From Granulicella sp. S190 (lineage in GTDB: Bacteria > Acidobacteriota > Terriglobia > Terriglobales > Acidobacteriaceae): 64,000 nt of DNA. How positions within the stretch are numbered: position 1 is the first letter of the stretch; each line of letters opens with the position of its first letter. The position numbers and the translations under genes were made by a program. Under the pieces are notes generated by a model. It had not been told where the DNA came from. It ran no database searches and saw only the letters and a list, made by a program, of their open reading frames with translations. Location of the stretch: contig NZ_LMUD01000002.1 of NCBI RefSeq assembly GCF_009766095.1, positions 370,877 through 434,876 of the forward strand, given 5' to 3'. Shown piece after piece: positions 25,646-33,312 of this stretch.

Positions 25646-26040
25646 AGTTCACCTTGGGAAGATCTCGTTCTTATTTAGGAAGAACTTGGAACGTTGGTAC
25701 TGTTGCATATGCTGTTAGCAATCGGCTGACCAAAGTAGTTTGCACGTTCAACATGCTGAATCTTGCAGTATTTCGGTAAAACCTTTGCATGGTTGGGAAT
25801 ATATTACCCTGTCCTAGCGAATTGTTTTCCCTTTTTTTCTCTCTTGGAGTACGAAATTGCTGCTCATCCAGATTTTTTCGCCGTGAGTGCGCTGTATTGA
25901 GGTTGGCTTAGTATGGTCAGACCTCGGGTTGGCTCCCCCTTATGGCAGGTCATCCGTTCGGCAACTGTTTGCAGGTGGCTGCTCCCTGGCCACCAAGTTT
26001 GGCTATCACGCAACTTTTCTCCAGATTCGCGTTCTAATAA
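25646..26040. other. Intergenic region between divergent exported-protein genes
   Basis: This stretch has no gene I can support. An inverted repeat GGTGGC (25974-25979) with GCCACC (25989-25994) is visible. The region presumably holds the promoters of the PEP-CTERM gene and the Gly-rich gene; no clear consensus hexamer pair stands out. Confidence 0.5.
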
Positions 26041-26049
26041 AGTAGGATG

Positions 26050-26122
26050 TCGGCTCTGATTCGACGGACCGAATCTCGCAAAGCCACTGACGCCTAGCGG
26101 CGTACTGGGCTTGGCTCAGGAG
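26050..26122 (+). promoter_or_regulatory. Structured leader with GCAAAGCC core before the Gly/Tyr-rich protein
   Basis: Three stems are visible: GATTCG/CGAATC (26058-26075), AAGCC/GGCTT (26081-26112) and, inside it, ACGCC/GGCGT (26090-26103) with a TAGC loop. GCAAAGCC (26078-26085) lies between the first and second stem, as in class-I cyclic-di-GMP riboswitches, but the 5' CAAACC-type strand of that class is not evident. The same blocks (GCAAAGCC, CCACTGAC, CCTAG, TGGGCTT) recur in the leader at 21585-21617. The ribosome site AGGAG follows at 26118-26122. Confidence 0.45.
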
Positions 26123-26130
26123 ATTTGAAA

Positions 26131-26640
26131 ATGCGCTTTCTACGTTATCTCGCTCTACTCTCCATCCTGATCGTTCCTGCCGCAGCTTACTCCCACGCCC
26201 AGGTATCGGTTGGCGTAGGAGTGGGCCTCGGATATGGGGACTACGGTTACGGTGCTCCGGTTTGCTCCTATGGCTATTATGGCTATGCCCCCTACTCTTG
26301 CGCTCCCTACGGCTACTACGGCCCTTCGTGGTTCAGTGGCGGACTCTTTATTGGTGCCGGCCCGTGGTATCGGGGTGGCTATTATGGCTATCGCGGTGGC
26401 TATGGCTACGGCTATCGCGGCGGCTACGGATACCGTGGCGGCATAGGTTACCGTGGCGGCTACGGCGGTTATCGTGGTGGCTACGGCGGCGGATATCGCG
26501 GGGGCTACGGTGGTGGGTATCGCGGAGGTTCGGTTGGCGGCGGCTACCGTGGCGGTGGTGGCGGATTCCATGGCGGCGGTGGCGGAGGCGGCTTCCACGG
26601 TGGTGGCGGCGGTCACGGCGGCGGCGGTGGACACCGGTAA
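26131..26640 (+). CDS. Exported Gly/Tyr-rich repeat protein
   Basis: This 169-residue protein has a signal peptide (about residues 1-23, ending SHAQ) and a Tyr/Pro-rich part with YGYYGYAPYS-type units. From about residue 73 it consists of tandem GGYG and YRGG units and ends in a Gly/His tail (GGGGHGGGGGHR). It is low-complexity, and no enzymatic fold is expected. A structural envelope or matrix role is inferred. The ATG at 26131, eight bases after AGGAG, is preferred over a TTG at 26125. The structured leader upstream suggests RNA-level control. Confidence 0.7.
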   Translation: MRFLRYLALLSILIVPAAAYSHAQVSVGVGVGLGYGDYGYGAPVCSYGYYGYAPYSCAPYGYYGPSWFSGGLFIGAGPWYRGGYYGYRGGYGYGYRGGYGYRGGIGYRGGYGGYRGGYGGGYRGGYGGGYRGGSVGGGYRGGGGGFHGGGGGGGFHGGGGGHGGGGGHR

Positions 26641-26665
26641 GAGCTGAACCGTTATTTGCAACTAG

Positions 26666-26703
26666 AGCGGCTGCGGGCATTATGCCTGCAGCCGCTTTTC
26701 TCT
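26666..26703 (+). terminator. Rho-independent terminator after the Gly-rich gene
   Basis: A 14-bp stem (AGCGGCTGCGGGCA with TGCCTGCAGCCGCT, one G-T pair) and a three-base loop, followed by TTTTCTCT. It lies 26 bp after the stop and can also serve the convergent phhA gene. Confidence 0.9.
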
Positions 26704-26740
26704 GTCGTAACTCCGGAGGGAGCCGTCAGTCACTCCAGAG

Positions 26741-27508
26741 CTAGACCAGGCGACACTCTGCCTGCTTGGTGGCTTCGTATATCTGGTCGAACGATTCGAC
26801 GGCGTAGAGCACGGGCTGCATCTCGCTGGTCTGAAACTCCTGATTGAGTACGGCGTCGAGGTTGAAGTCTTTGACTTCGCAGCCTCCGGCGAGCACCCGG
26901 GTGCACTCGCCGTGGGAGGAGATGAGGCCGCTGCCGTAGACCTTGATCTCGCCGTTCTGGCGGATGAGACCGAATTCGACGGTGAACCAGAAGAGGCGGC
27001 CCATGCGTTCGAGGGCCAGGGGGTCGGTGAGGCGAGCGCAGATCTTTCCGTAGCTTTCGAGGAAGTCGGCGAAGACGGGGTGGGCGTGCATGGGGACATG
27101 GCCGAAGACGTCGTGGAAGATGTCCGGCTCCGGGGTGTACTCCATGGAGTCGCGTGAGCGCAGCCATGTGGTGGTGGGAAACATGCGGGCGGCGAGCATC
27201 TCGAAGAAGGCATCGGCGGGCAGGAAGCCGCTGACCGGGGTGGACTGCCAGCCGGTTCGGGGCTGAAGGAGGGCGCTGACCTCGGAGAGGTTGGGGAGCT
27301 GGTGCTCCTGGAGGCCGATCTGGCGGAAGCCGTCGAGATACTCCTTGCAGGCGTGCTCGCGAAGCTGGGGCATGCGGCGAGTTACGAGCTCGCTCCAGAT
27401 GGCGTGCTGTTCGGGAGTGTAGTCTGCCCAGGTTTGTTCGATGAGGTAAGGTGCGGCTACCTTCAGCTTGCCCTGAGCCAGATTCAGCGTTGAGGTTGCA
27501 ATTCCCAT
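26741..27508 (-). CDS. phhA: Phenylalanine 4-monooxygenase
   Basis: PhhA hydroxylates phenylalanine to tyrosine using tetrahydropterin and non-haem iron. The product has 255 residues from the ATG at 27508; the longer frame adds an unlikely extension. The iron ligands H132 and H137 (FHDVFGHVPMH) and E178 (FTVEFGLI) keep exactly the 5- and 41-residue spacing of the Chromobacterium enzyme. No pterin dehydratase is adjacent. It appears to be the last core-like gene before the accessory region, which begins with IS110 remains. Confidence 0.93.
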   Translation of the reverse strand: MGIATSTLNLAQGKLKVAAPYLIEQTWADYTPEQHAIWSELVTRRMPQLREHACKEYLDGFRQIGLQEHQLPNLSEVSALLQPRTGWQSTPVSGFLPADAFFEMLAARMFPTTTWLRSRDSMEYTPEPDIFHDVFGHVPMHAHPVFADFLESYGKICARLTDPLALERMGRLFWFTVEFGLIRQNGEIKVYGSGLISSHGECTRVLAGGCEVKDFNLDAVLNQEFQTSEMQPVLYAVESFDQIYEATKQAECRLV

Positions 27509-27570
27509 GGGGTGTACTCGACTCCTTGTGCCAGCAGAAGGATACATCTTTCTGCCTACCATTGTTTCGG

Positions 27571-27635
27571 AGGGGTACCCCCTGGGGGTGTGGGTATTTT
27601 GGGCGTAAAGTCTTTACTTTGTTTTATTTACAGGG
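27571..27635 (+). repeat. Dispersed repeat with GGGGGTATTTTG-like core, copy 2
   Basis: Contains TACCCCCTGGGGGTG, GGGTATTTTGGGCGTAAAG and TTTACAGGG in order, matching the reverse strand of 4284-4340. It lies upstream of phhA. The bases from here to 27991 contain no gene that I can support. Confidence 0.55.
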
Positions 27636-27991
27636 TGATGCTGCCTGTAAAGGCAATAAATTACTTAGCTAACCCAATCCGAAATTTATCTCTTGTTCTG
27701 ATATTCGTCCTTTGGGGAAGTATTCCATCTTGGGCATTTGTACAGAGCATATCGAGGGTCTCCAGAATCATAGGCCAGTGCTCCAGTTCGACCGATGGTC
27801 GGGTCGACTTTAACTGTGAACACACAAACTTCTATGTTGTGCATTTTGCCCAAGGTTTCATACCTGACCTTTGCGTAAAAATAAACGCTCGGCTTATTTA
27901 TGCCCCGAGCCGGATCGGTTTCAATCGGAAAGCTGTCCAAGACTTCTTGCGATGGCAGTTGTTGAAGATAGATATTATTCTCCACGGGGAC

Positions 27992-28600
27992 CTCAGGTTC
28001 GAGAGGGATAAGCTCCTTGATCTGCTGCTCCACTGTCTTCCACTCACTCCACAGAATGTCGATGAGGTTGCGGATCTGCGGTGTCAGGTTGGCATCGGCG
28101 TTCTCGAGAACGTCGGCCATGGCGGCCTTCAGCTTCGCTGGAGTCTGTGCAAAGACCATACCGCGTTCGAGCAGGAAGGCCCTCAACTGGTTGATGACTG
28201 CCGTGCGCCGCGAGATGAGACGGTCGCGCACGCGGTGGATCGCCTGGAGGTCCAACTGGTCGTCCGTCTTAATCGGAACAAAGCGCATGTTCTTGCGTTC
28301 GACAGCTTCGGCAATGGCCTCCGCATCGACAAAGTCGTTCTTGTTGGACTTCACGAATGGCTTCACAAACTGGGCTGCGATCAGCCGGACATCATGGCCT
28401 TGCTTACTTAACGCCCGACCAAGAAAGTGAGCCCCGGAGCAGGCTTCCAGGCCGATCAGCGATGTCTGCAGGTTCGCGGTGAACGTTAGCAACTGGCGCT
28501 GCGTGAACTTCTTCTTCACAAGCACCTTGCCGGCTGCGCCGAGCGCCACAAGGTGAAAGGTAGTCTTACCCAGGTCGATGCCAACCGAATGTATCTGCAT
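27992..28600 (-). pseudogene. IS110-family transposase, 3' part lost
   Basis: The first ~203 codons from the ATG at 28600 (ribosome site AGGAGG) match the DEDD RuvC-like domain and helical linker of IS110 transposases: GIDLGKTTFHLVAL, GLEACSGAHFLGRAL, FVKSNKNDFVDAEAIAEA and SRRTAVINQLRAFLLERG. Homology stops near 27992 at KELIPLEPE. The C-terminal Tnp domain with its catalytic serine is absent, and the frame runs on into unrelated sequence to 27686. The protein is therefore expected to be inactive. The non-coding left end upstream of the gene (about 28601-28784), where IS110 elements encode their bridge RNA, seems retained. Confidence 0.85.
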
Positions 28601-28784
28601 AGCGATGATCCTCCTTGTCACAAGCTGCTTCTACGATCTTCCTGCTCATGCAGGAGAATCAAGCGGCGGACCATCTCATTAGTCTGCTTGTCGCCAGTGA
28701 TCAGCCGAGCTTCCCACAACCGCGTTTATCCGTACCAAGCGATATTCGCTACGGGGCGGAACATCAGCGGCCTTATCAAACTTC

Positions 28785-29585
28785 CTATATCGAGGAACTC
28801 GCAAGCTTGAATTCCAGCGTTTCGACTCCGCGAACCGCTCGAACTCTTTTCGTCTTTGGTTCGGAACGATTCAGTATTTTACGAAGGTCCACGAGAGAGG
28901 TAACAGCTTGCCTCTCAATGGAAGTGATGAGATCACCTTTGCGGAAACCAAGCTCTTCTGCCCGGCTGCCCGCTGCAATCTTGTTGACGAGTAGGCCCGG
29001 TATATCGGGCAGGCCAACAGCTCGCCGCATTTTCGTCGACGCACGGGAATCGAGCAGAGTCATGCCAAGGTAAAGCTGACGACCGTGAGCTACCTCCTCT
29101 TCAAGGCTGACCAACCATTTGCGCAGCAGGGCAATAAGCTGAGCCCTCTCAGCGCGATTAAGTCCGCCGACCAAGCTGCTTTCGTTCTCAAGATGTGCAG
29201 GAATGGCATCTTCAAGAAGGGCCACACCCTTGGCAGTTAAAGTGACGAAGACGGAGCGACGGTCTTCACTGTCAGGGGACCGCTTCACCAGTCCTTGCTT
29301 CTGAAGAGCATCTATTCTGAGACTCATGCTTCCGGATGTGCGGAAAAGACCGCGCATTAGATCGCGTTGTGTCATCTTGTAGGGATTTCCGTTTCGACGA
29401 AGTGCAGCCAGAACATCGAAGGAGGCCCTTGAAATTTGAAACTCTTCGAACTTCGCTTCAAGAGCGCGATCAACATGCTCCATGATGCGTCCCGCTCGCC
29501 CGATGATTTCAACCGGAGCAAGGTCATACTCAGGTCGTTCAGCTTTCCATTGTTGGACGACTCGATCAACGTGGTCTAGTGGCAT
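28785..29585 (-). CDS. MarR-family regulator fused to a C-terminal PDZ domain
   Basis: This 266-residue protein has a MarR winged helix in residues about 25-165: SRASFDVLAALRRNG, MTQRDLMRGLFRTSGSMS and the wing SPDSEDRRSVFVTLT. Residues about 180-262 form a PDZ-like module: YLGMTLLD, then PGLLVNKIAAGSRAEELGF, RKGDLITSIERQAV and SLVDLRKILNR. The GD-I-x-S pattern and the preceding SRAEELGFRKGD are the PDZ carboxylate-loop region. MarR proteins normally lack this domain. It is divergent from an epoxide hydrolase-like gene, with a 9-bp perfect inverted repeat between them as candidate operator. Partner or ligand unknown. Confidence 0.82.
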   Translation of the reverse strand: MPLDHVDRVVQQWKAERPEYDLAPVEIIGRAGRIMEHVDRALEAKFEEFQISRASFDVLAALRRNGNPYKMTQRDLMRGLFRTSGSMSLRIDALQKQGLVKRSPDSEDRRSVFVTLTAKGVALLEDAIPAHLENESSLVGGLNRAERAQLIALLRKWLVSLEEEVAHGRQLYLGMTLLDSRASTKMRRAVGLPDIPGLLVNKIAAGSRAEELGFRKGDLITSIERQAVTSLVDLRKILNRSEPKTKRVRAVRGVETLEFKLASSSI

Positions 29586-29634
29586 AGCTCATATCATCGC
29601 ATCAGCAGTAGCTCTGTCAAAAGCATTTTGATTC

Positions 29635-29660
29635 ACATTTGCTTTACTTCAAGCAAATGT
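29635..29660. promoter_or_regulatory. Candidate operator of the MarR-PDZ regulator
   Basis: Perfect 9-bp inverted repeat ACATTTGCT and AGCAAATGT with an 8-bp spacer, lying 30 bp before the hydrolase start and 49 bp before the regulator start. Its size and position suit MarR dimer binding and control of both divergent genes. Confidence 0.65.
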
Positions 29661-29689
29661 CTAGGATGAGTTCATTGCGCGGAGGAGTG

Positions 29690-30637
29690 ATGGAGCTCAA
29701 GGAATATCAGATCGCCTCGAATGGCATCTCCCTGCACGTGACAGAGATAGGGGACGGTCCAGCCGTGCTCTTCTGCCACGGGTTTCCAGACACCGCGTAT
29801 ACGTGGCGCGGGCAGATGAACGCTGTTGCATCCTCAGGTTATCGAGCAATTGCGCCTGACATGCGCGGGTACGGACGCAGTTCAGCGCCCACAGATCCAA
29901 CCGTATATACGCCGCTGCACACGGCAGGCGATATGGTCGGGCTCCTCGATGCTCTGAAGATTCCCAGTGCTGTGATCGTGGGCCACGACTGGGGCGCAAC
30001 CCATGCCTGGAACGCCGCCATGATGCGTCCCGACCGATTCAAAGCTGTGTTCTGCCTGGCCGTGCCTTACTTTCCGCGTGGTGATGTTAGCGTCTTCGAG
30101 CGAATGCGGACAACAGGTCACGAAGACGACTTCTACATGTTCGAACAGATGAAACCGGAAGCCGATCAGATCTGGGCCGATGCTGCAGTGACAATTCCGG
30201 GAATGTTGTATTGGGCCTCGGGTTCAGCTCCGACTGATATGCGATGGAACCCTCTGGACCCTCGACGCAGTCTTCACCGTCCCGCTCCCGGGCCATTGCC
30301 CTCATGGGTACGGCCTGATTACCTTGCGCACAACGTGACGGAATTCCAACGCACAGGCTTTCACGGTGCGCTGAACTACTATCGTGCCGCCGAGTTCTAT
30401 TTCGATCTGTCCGCCGCATGGAAAGGCGCGAAGATCACCCAGCCGTCGTTTTACATCTCCGGAAAGGCCGACGGCCTGGGGGCGCTTAATCCCCCTGCCG
30501 AAAAGCTGCGAGCCGGGCTTCCTGGACTCGTCGGAAACCTAGAACTCGACAATGTAGGCCACTGGATACAACACGAGGCCTCCGCCGAAGTCAGCGAAGA
30601 GCTCGTGAATTTCCTGCGCACGGTGAACCCTGCATAA
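29690..30637 (+). CDS. Alpha/beta hydrolase, epoxide hydrolase-like
   Basis: This 315-residue enzyme has the oxyanion motif HGFPD, the nucleophile elbow GHDWGA with the Asp nucleophile typical of epoxide and haloalkane hydrolases, and a C-terminal histidine in GHWIQHE. The cap domain is long and contains the WASGSAPTDM stretch. The ATG at 29690 is chosen because homology starts there; an earlier frame start would overlap the operator. It is followed 11 bp later by a second hydrolase of the same class and a VOC protein, forming an operon opposite the MarR-PDZ regulator. The natural substrate is unknown. Confidence 0.85.
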   Translation: MELKEYQIASNGISLHVTEIGDGPAVLFCHGFPDTAYTWRGQMNAVASSGYRAIAPDMRGYGRSSAPTDPTVYTPLHTAGDMVGLLDALKIPSAVIVGHDWGATHAWNAAMMRPDRFKAVFCLAVPYFPRGDVSVFERMRTTGHEDDFYMFEQMKPEADQIWADAAVTIPGMLYWASGSAPTDMRWNPLDPRRSLHRPAPGPLPSWVRPDYLAHNVTEFQRTGFHGALNYYRAAEFYFDLSAAWKGAKITQPSFYISGKADGLGALNPPAEKLRAGLPGLVGNLELDNVGHWIQHEASAEVSEELVNFLRTVNPA

Positions 30638-30648
30638 AGGAGCTCGCG

Positions 30649-31668
30649 ATGGCAACATCCTCCCCACTCACGGACACCACCTTCAGTTCGCGACGCCACA
30701 CTACGCACTATTGGCAGGCTGGACCTGCCGATGGGCCTTTGTTGATCTTCCTTCACGGCTGGCCCGAGATTGGCCTGGTCTGGCGCGCGCAGATGGAGGC
30801 CTTCGCCTCCGAAGGCTGGCATTGCATTGCGCCGGATATGCGCGGCTATGGTGGTTCGACTGCGCCTGTCACCCCGGACGCCTATGCCCTGAAAGAGATC
30901 GTGGAAGACATGGTCGAACTGCATGACCACCTCGGTGGAAACCCGGCCATCTGGGTAGGGCATGACCTCGGAAGTCCGGTTGTCGGTGCGCTGGCCGCAC
31001 ATCACTCCGAGCGAAGCCGCGGCGTTGTCTTTATCTCCGTTCCCTACATACCAGAAGCCTTCGCGCTATCCAATCTCCTGCCGCTCGTAGACCGCCAGCT
31101 ATATCCCGCCGATCAATATCCCTACGGACAATGGGACTACTATCGCTTCTACCTGACCCACTTCGATCGGACGGTCACGGACTTCGATGCGGACATCCCG
31201 GCGACCCTCGCGGCGATATACCGCAGCGGGAATCCTGAATCCGTGGGCAAGGTGTACCGCTCTGCGATGATTACGCGCAATGGAGGTTGGTTCGGATCGG
31301 CACATCGTGCTCCAACCGTGCAGCCTGATGACGCACTCTGGCCCTCCGCTGACTTTGAAACTCTGGTCGGAGCCTTTCGTATCACGGGATTCCGACCTGG
31401 AAACTCCTGGTATTTGACCGACAGCATTAACATCGCGTACGCGCACGAGGCGCCGAATGGCGGCAGGTTGCGCCAGCCGGTGCTGTTTATCAACGGAGAC
31501 TTCGACGGCCTCTGCGATATCACCTACAACCGTTTCGGTGAGCCGATGCGCAACGCGTGTCAGGACCTTACCGTTACCAGTCGGCCTTCTGGCCACTGGC
31601 TGCCTCTCGAACGCAAGGCGGAAGTGACCGAAGCCATGCGTTCCTGGCTCAAAACAAAGGCGCTGTAA
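30649..31668 (+). CDS. Second alpha/beta hydrolase, epoxide hydrolase-like
   Basis: This 339-residue relative of the preceding protein has HGWPE as oxyanion loop, GHDLGSPV at the nucleophile elbow and GHWLPLE with the catalytic His near the C-terminus. A GGAGCTCGCG leader with ribosome site precedes the ATG. It shares order of motifs but not close sequence with its neighbour, so it is not a recent tandem copy. Together with the VOC protein it may handle an epoxide or lactone released by a detoxification route. That is inference from order only. Confidence 0.84.
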   Translation: MATSSPLTDTTFSSRRHTTHYWQAGPADGPLLIFLHGWPEIGLVWRAQMEAFASEGWHCIAPDMRGYGGSTAPVTPDAYALKEIVEDMVELHDHLGGNPAIWVGHDLGSPVVGALAAHHSERSRGVVFISVPYIPEAFALSNLLPLVDRQLYPADQYPYGQWDYYRFYLTHFDRTVTDFDADIPATLAAIYRSGNPESVGKVYRSAMITRNGGWFGSAHRAPTVQPDDALWPSADFETLVGAFRITGFRPGNSWYLTDSINIAYAHEAPNGGRLRQPVLFINGDFDGLCDITYNRFGEPMRNACQDLTVTSRPSGHWLPLERKAEVTEAMRSWLKTKAL

Positions 31669-31701
31669 TTTCGTGACAAGGGTATTCCCCAAGGAAAGAC
31701 A

Positions 31702-32154
31702 ATGACCTCACTCAGCACGCCACCTGCCTCCAGCCCCCTCGCTTCTCTGAAGATCAACCATGCAGCCATTCGCGTGCCAGATTTTGACGAAGCGGTTGCC
31801 TGGTATGCCGACAAGCTCGACTTTCGGTCGAAGCAAACAGTGTCCGTAGCCGGGCTCAGCTTCGGCTTTCTCTATCCAGCCGGCGACGATGGTTTCCATT
31901 TTGAATTGATGGCCGGCCCGGGCGCGGGGGAACGCCCCGCTTCTAAAGATCTGCATGACAGCTACAACATGTCTGGATGGCATCACCCCGGTTTCAGTGT
32001 CGATAGCGTGGACGCTGTGATCAACGAATTGAAACGCCGCGGCGTGACCGTCGCCAGCGAGCCACACGACGTACCCGCAATGGGTCTCCGAGTCGCGTTC
32101 TTTGCCGATCCCTGGGGGAACCTCTTCGAGGTTATCCAGTCCATCGCCCCATAA
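31702..32154 (+). CDS. VOC/glyoxalase-family protein
   Basis: This 150-residue protein has a single vicinal-oxygen-chelate domain: INHAAIRVPDFDEAVAWYADKL at the start (cited by its ends INHAAIRVPD and AVAWYADKL), then HHPGFSVDSVDAV and DPWGNLFEVIQ at the end. Metal-binding His and Glu positions of the fold are present (NHAAI, HFELM, HHPGFSV, LFEVIQ). It ends the hydrolase operon, 33 bp after the second hydrolase. The substrate is unknown; isomerase, dioxygenase or resistance roles occur in the family. Confidence 0.8.
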   Translation: MTSLSTPPASSPLASLKINHAAIRVPDFDEAVAWYADKLDFRSKQTVSVAGLSFGFLYPAGDDGFHFELMAGPGAGERPASKDLHDSYNMSGWHHPGFSVDSVDAVINELKRRGVTVASEPHDVPAMGLRVAFFADPWGNLFEVIQSIAP

Positions 32155-32210
32155 GGAGGCCGGGGCCGATGCCAAAGATATTCAAGAGGTGTTAGTCCTC
32201 ATAAGTCGGC

Positions 32211-32325
32211 TTGTCGTCAGTAATCGCTTGTTGACGATAGGCGCGCTAGCATTATCTATGCAATTGTCTCTTCCCGAACAAGGATGATGAAGATGGAAAC
32301 GGCGAGTTGTACTGAGCAGTTCATC
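32211..32325 (+). repeat. 115-bp direct repeat carrying a promoter, copy 1
   Basis: This copy matches 34774-34888 without gaps and with about five differences. It holds TTGACG (32231-32236), a 16-bp spacer and TATCTA (32253-32258), an inverted repeat TCGTCA/TGACGA over the -35, and the first codons of an adenosine deaminase gene, whose remainder survives only after copy 2. Confidence 0.85.
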
Positions 32326-32610
32326 ATCAAGCGATTCGATACGCCACGGCGTTCTCATTCCTTTGGCGTATAAGGCGAGGGACAACCACCAACGCACCCG
32401 CGCGGCTTGGGTCACATGAAGTGTCTTTTCGCGTATGAACTGCGTACTTTGACCCCTGCGAGCCGAATACGCTTTCACCAAGTCGTGAAGGTCAAATGAT
32501 TCACCGGGAACCTCAAACTTCTCATAGTCAGACCAAGACTTCGGTATATAAATCAGGCACACCGCACCTGGTCGCGAGGCCCGTACACTATCAATCGCGT
32601 TCCATCCGGA
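32320..32610 (-). pseudogene. Fragment resembling a short prokaryotic Argonaute (MID/PIWI part)
   Basis: On the - strand one frame gives about 97 residues with VCLIYIPKSWSDYEKF, SFDLHDLVKAYSARRG, TQFIREKTL, RVRWWLSLALYAKGMRTPW and ending RIESLDDE. The order iyIP, FDLHD-lKa, tQfi-e-tl, W-LslAlYaK-PW matches the MID/PIWI region of short Argonautes as I know it. The frame upstream is degraded and there is no intact partner gene. It breaks exactly where the 115-bp repeat begins. The surrounding 32.6-33.3 kb shows only decayed frames. Confidence 0.55.
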
Positions 32611-33312
32611 TCTTCCCGGCGCGACGCACGGCCACAAGTCGGGCAGATATGTACGTGGATTAGCAAAATGCGGGACCAACTTGTGTCCTCTTCGTTCACA
32701 GCGCGGTGCTCTGGGTTTGTGTAGGCGCGGCTCTGGGATCTTCGCAAATGTCTACCTCGCCAAGCCGCGCCAAGCACCACGTGAGCAGCCATTGGACTTT
32801 TCTTTGTTAGTTCCCATGAGTGCATCGGGATGGATTCAGCAAATTCTTTAGAGCGTTTCCGGTCGCAAGAAACCTCGCCAAAGTCCCAAGTTCCAGTTCA
32901 GTTGGCCCTACAGGAACTTGGCAGGGCCATCCGTCAAGAGAGGTCCGTTACGGAATCCGTCGACTTTCTCTGAAGCTCCCTAGGATCTCCAGAAACATCT
33001 TCTCGGTATCGACGTACTCATGGAAACCGAAGCGGCGAGCCTTCGATCGTCTGCGAAACAGTGGTCATCCCAAGAGAAGACGAAGTCGCCGAAACCCCAC
33101 GATGAGACGTCCTTATATGGTGTCTCTAGGAGGTCTGTGCTTCTCAATGATTGCGAGACAGAGTGATTCCTCCTTCATGACAGGTCTAGGTGCATGGGAA
33201 GAGCCGGTGCCCTTCGTGCTTCCAACTCCGTCATGTACGAGTGCCATCTGGGCATTACGAATCTCGTCGTAGGTGCACGCCACTCCTAGCCCATAAACGG
33301 TGGGTGAAGCCC
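32611..33312. other. Degraded non-coding stretch
   Basis: No intact gene. Short - strand frames (for instance GFHEYVDTEKMFLEIL near 32950-33025) look protein-like but are broken by stops and frameshifts, consistent with further decay of the gene whose fragment lies at 32320-32610. Plus-strand frames here look like shadows. Confidence 0.45.

Noticed and set aside
25974-26112. Class-I cyclic-di-GMP riboswitch as a firm call
   Set aside because: GCAAAGCC is present, but the partner 5' strand and tetraloop-receptor pattern could not be found by eye; kept only as an unclassified leader.
26155-26661. - strand frame opposite the Gly-rich protein
   Set aside because: Ala/Thr-rich mirror of the GGY repeats; the + strand has a signal peptide and ribosome site.
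27686-27991. C-terminal extension of the IS110 transposase frame
   Set aside because: Sequence after KELIPLEPE does not resemble any IS110 C-terminal part; simple readthrough into non-homologous DNA.
32553-32825. - strand frame with CPTCG as a possible zinc-ribbon gene
   Set aside because: Overlaps the Argonaute-like fragment in another frame, has no ribosome site and a single Cys pair.
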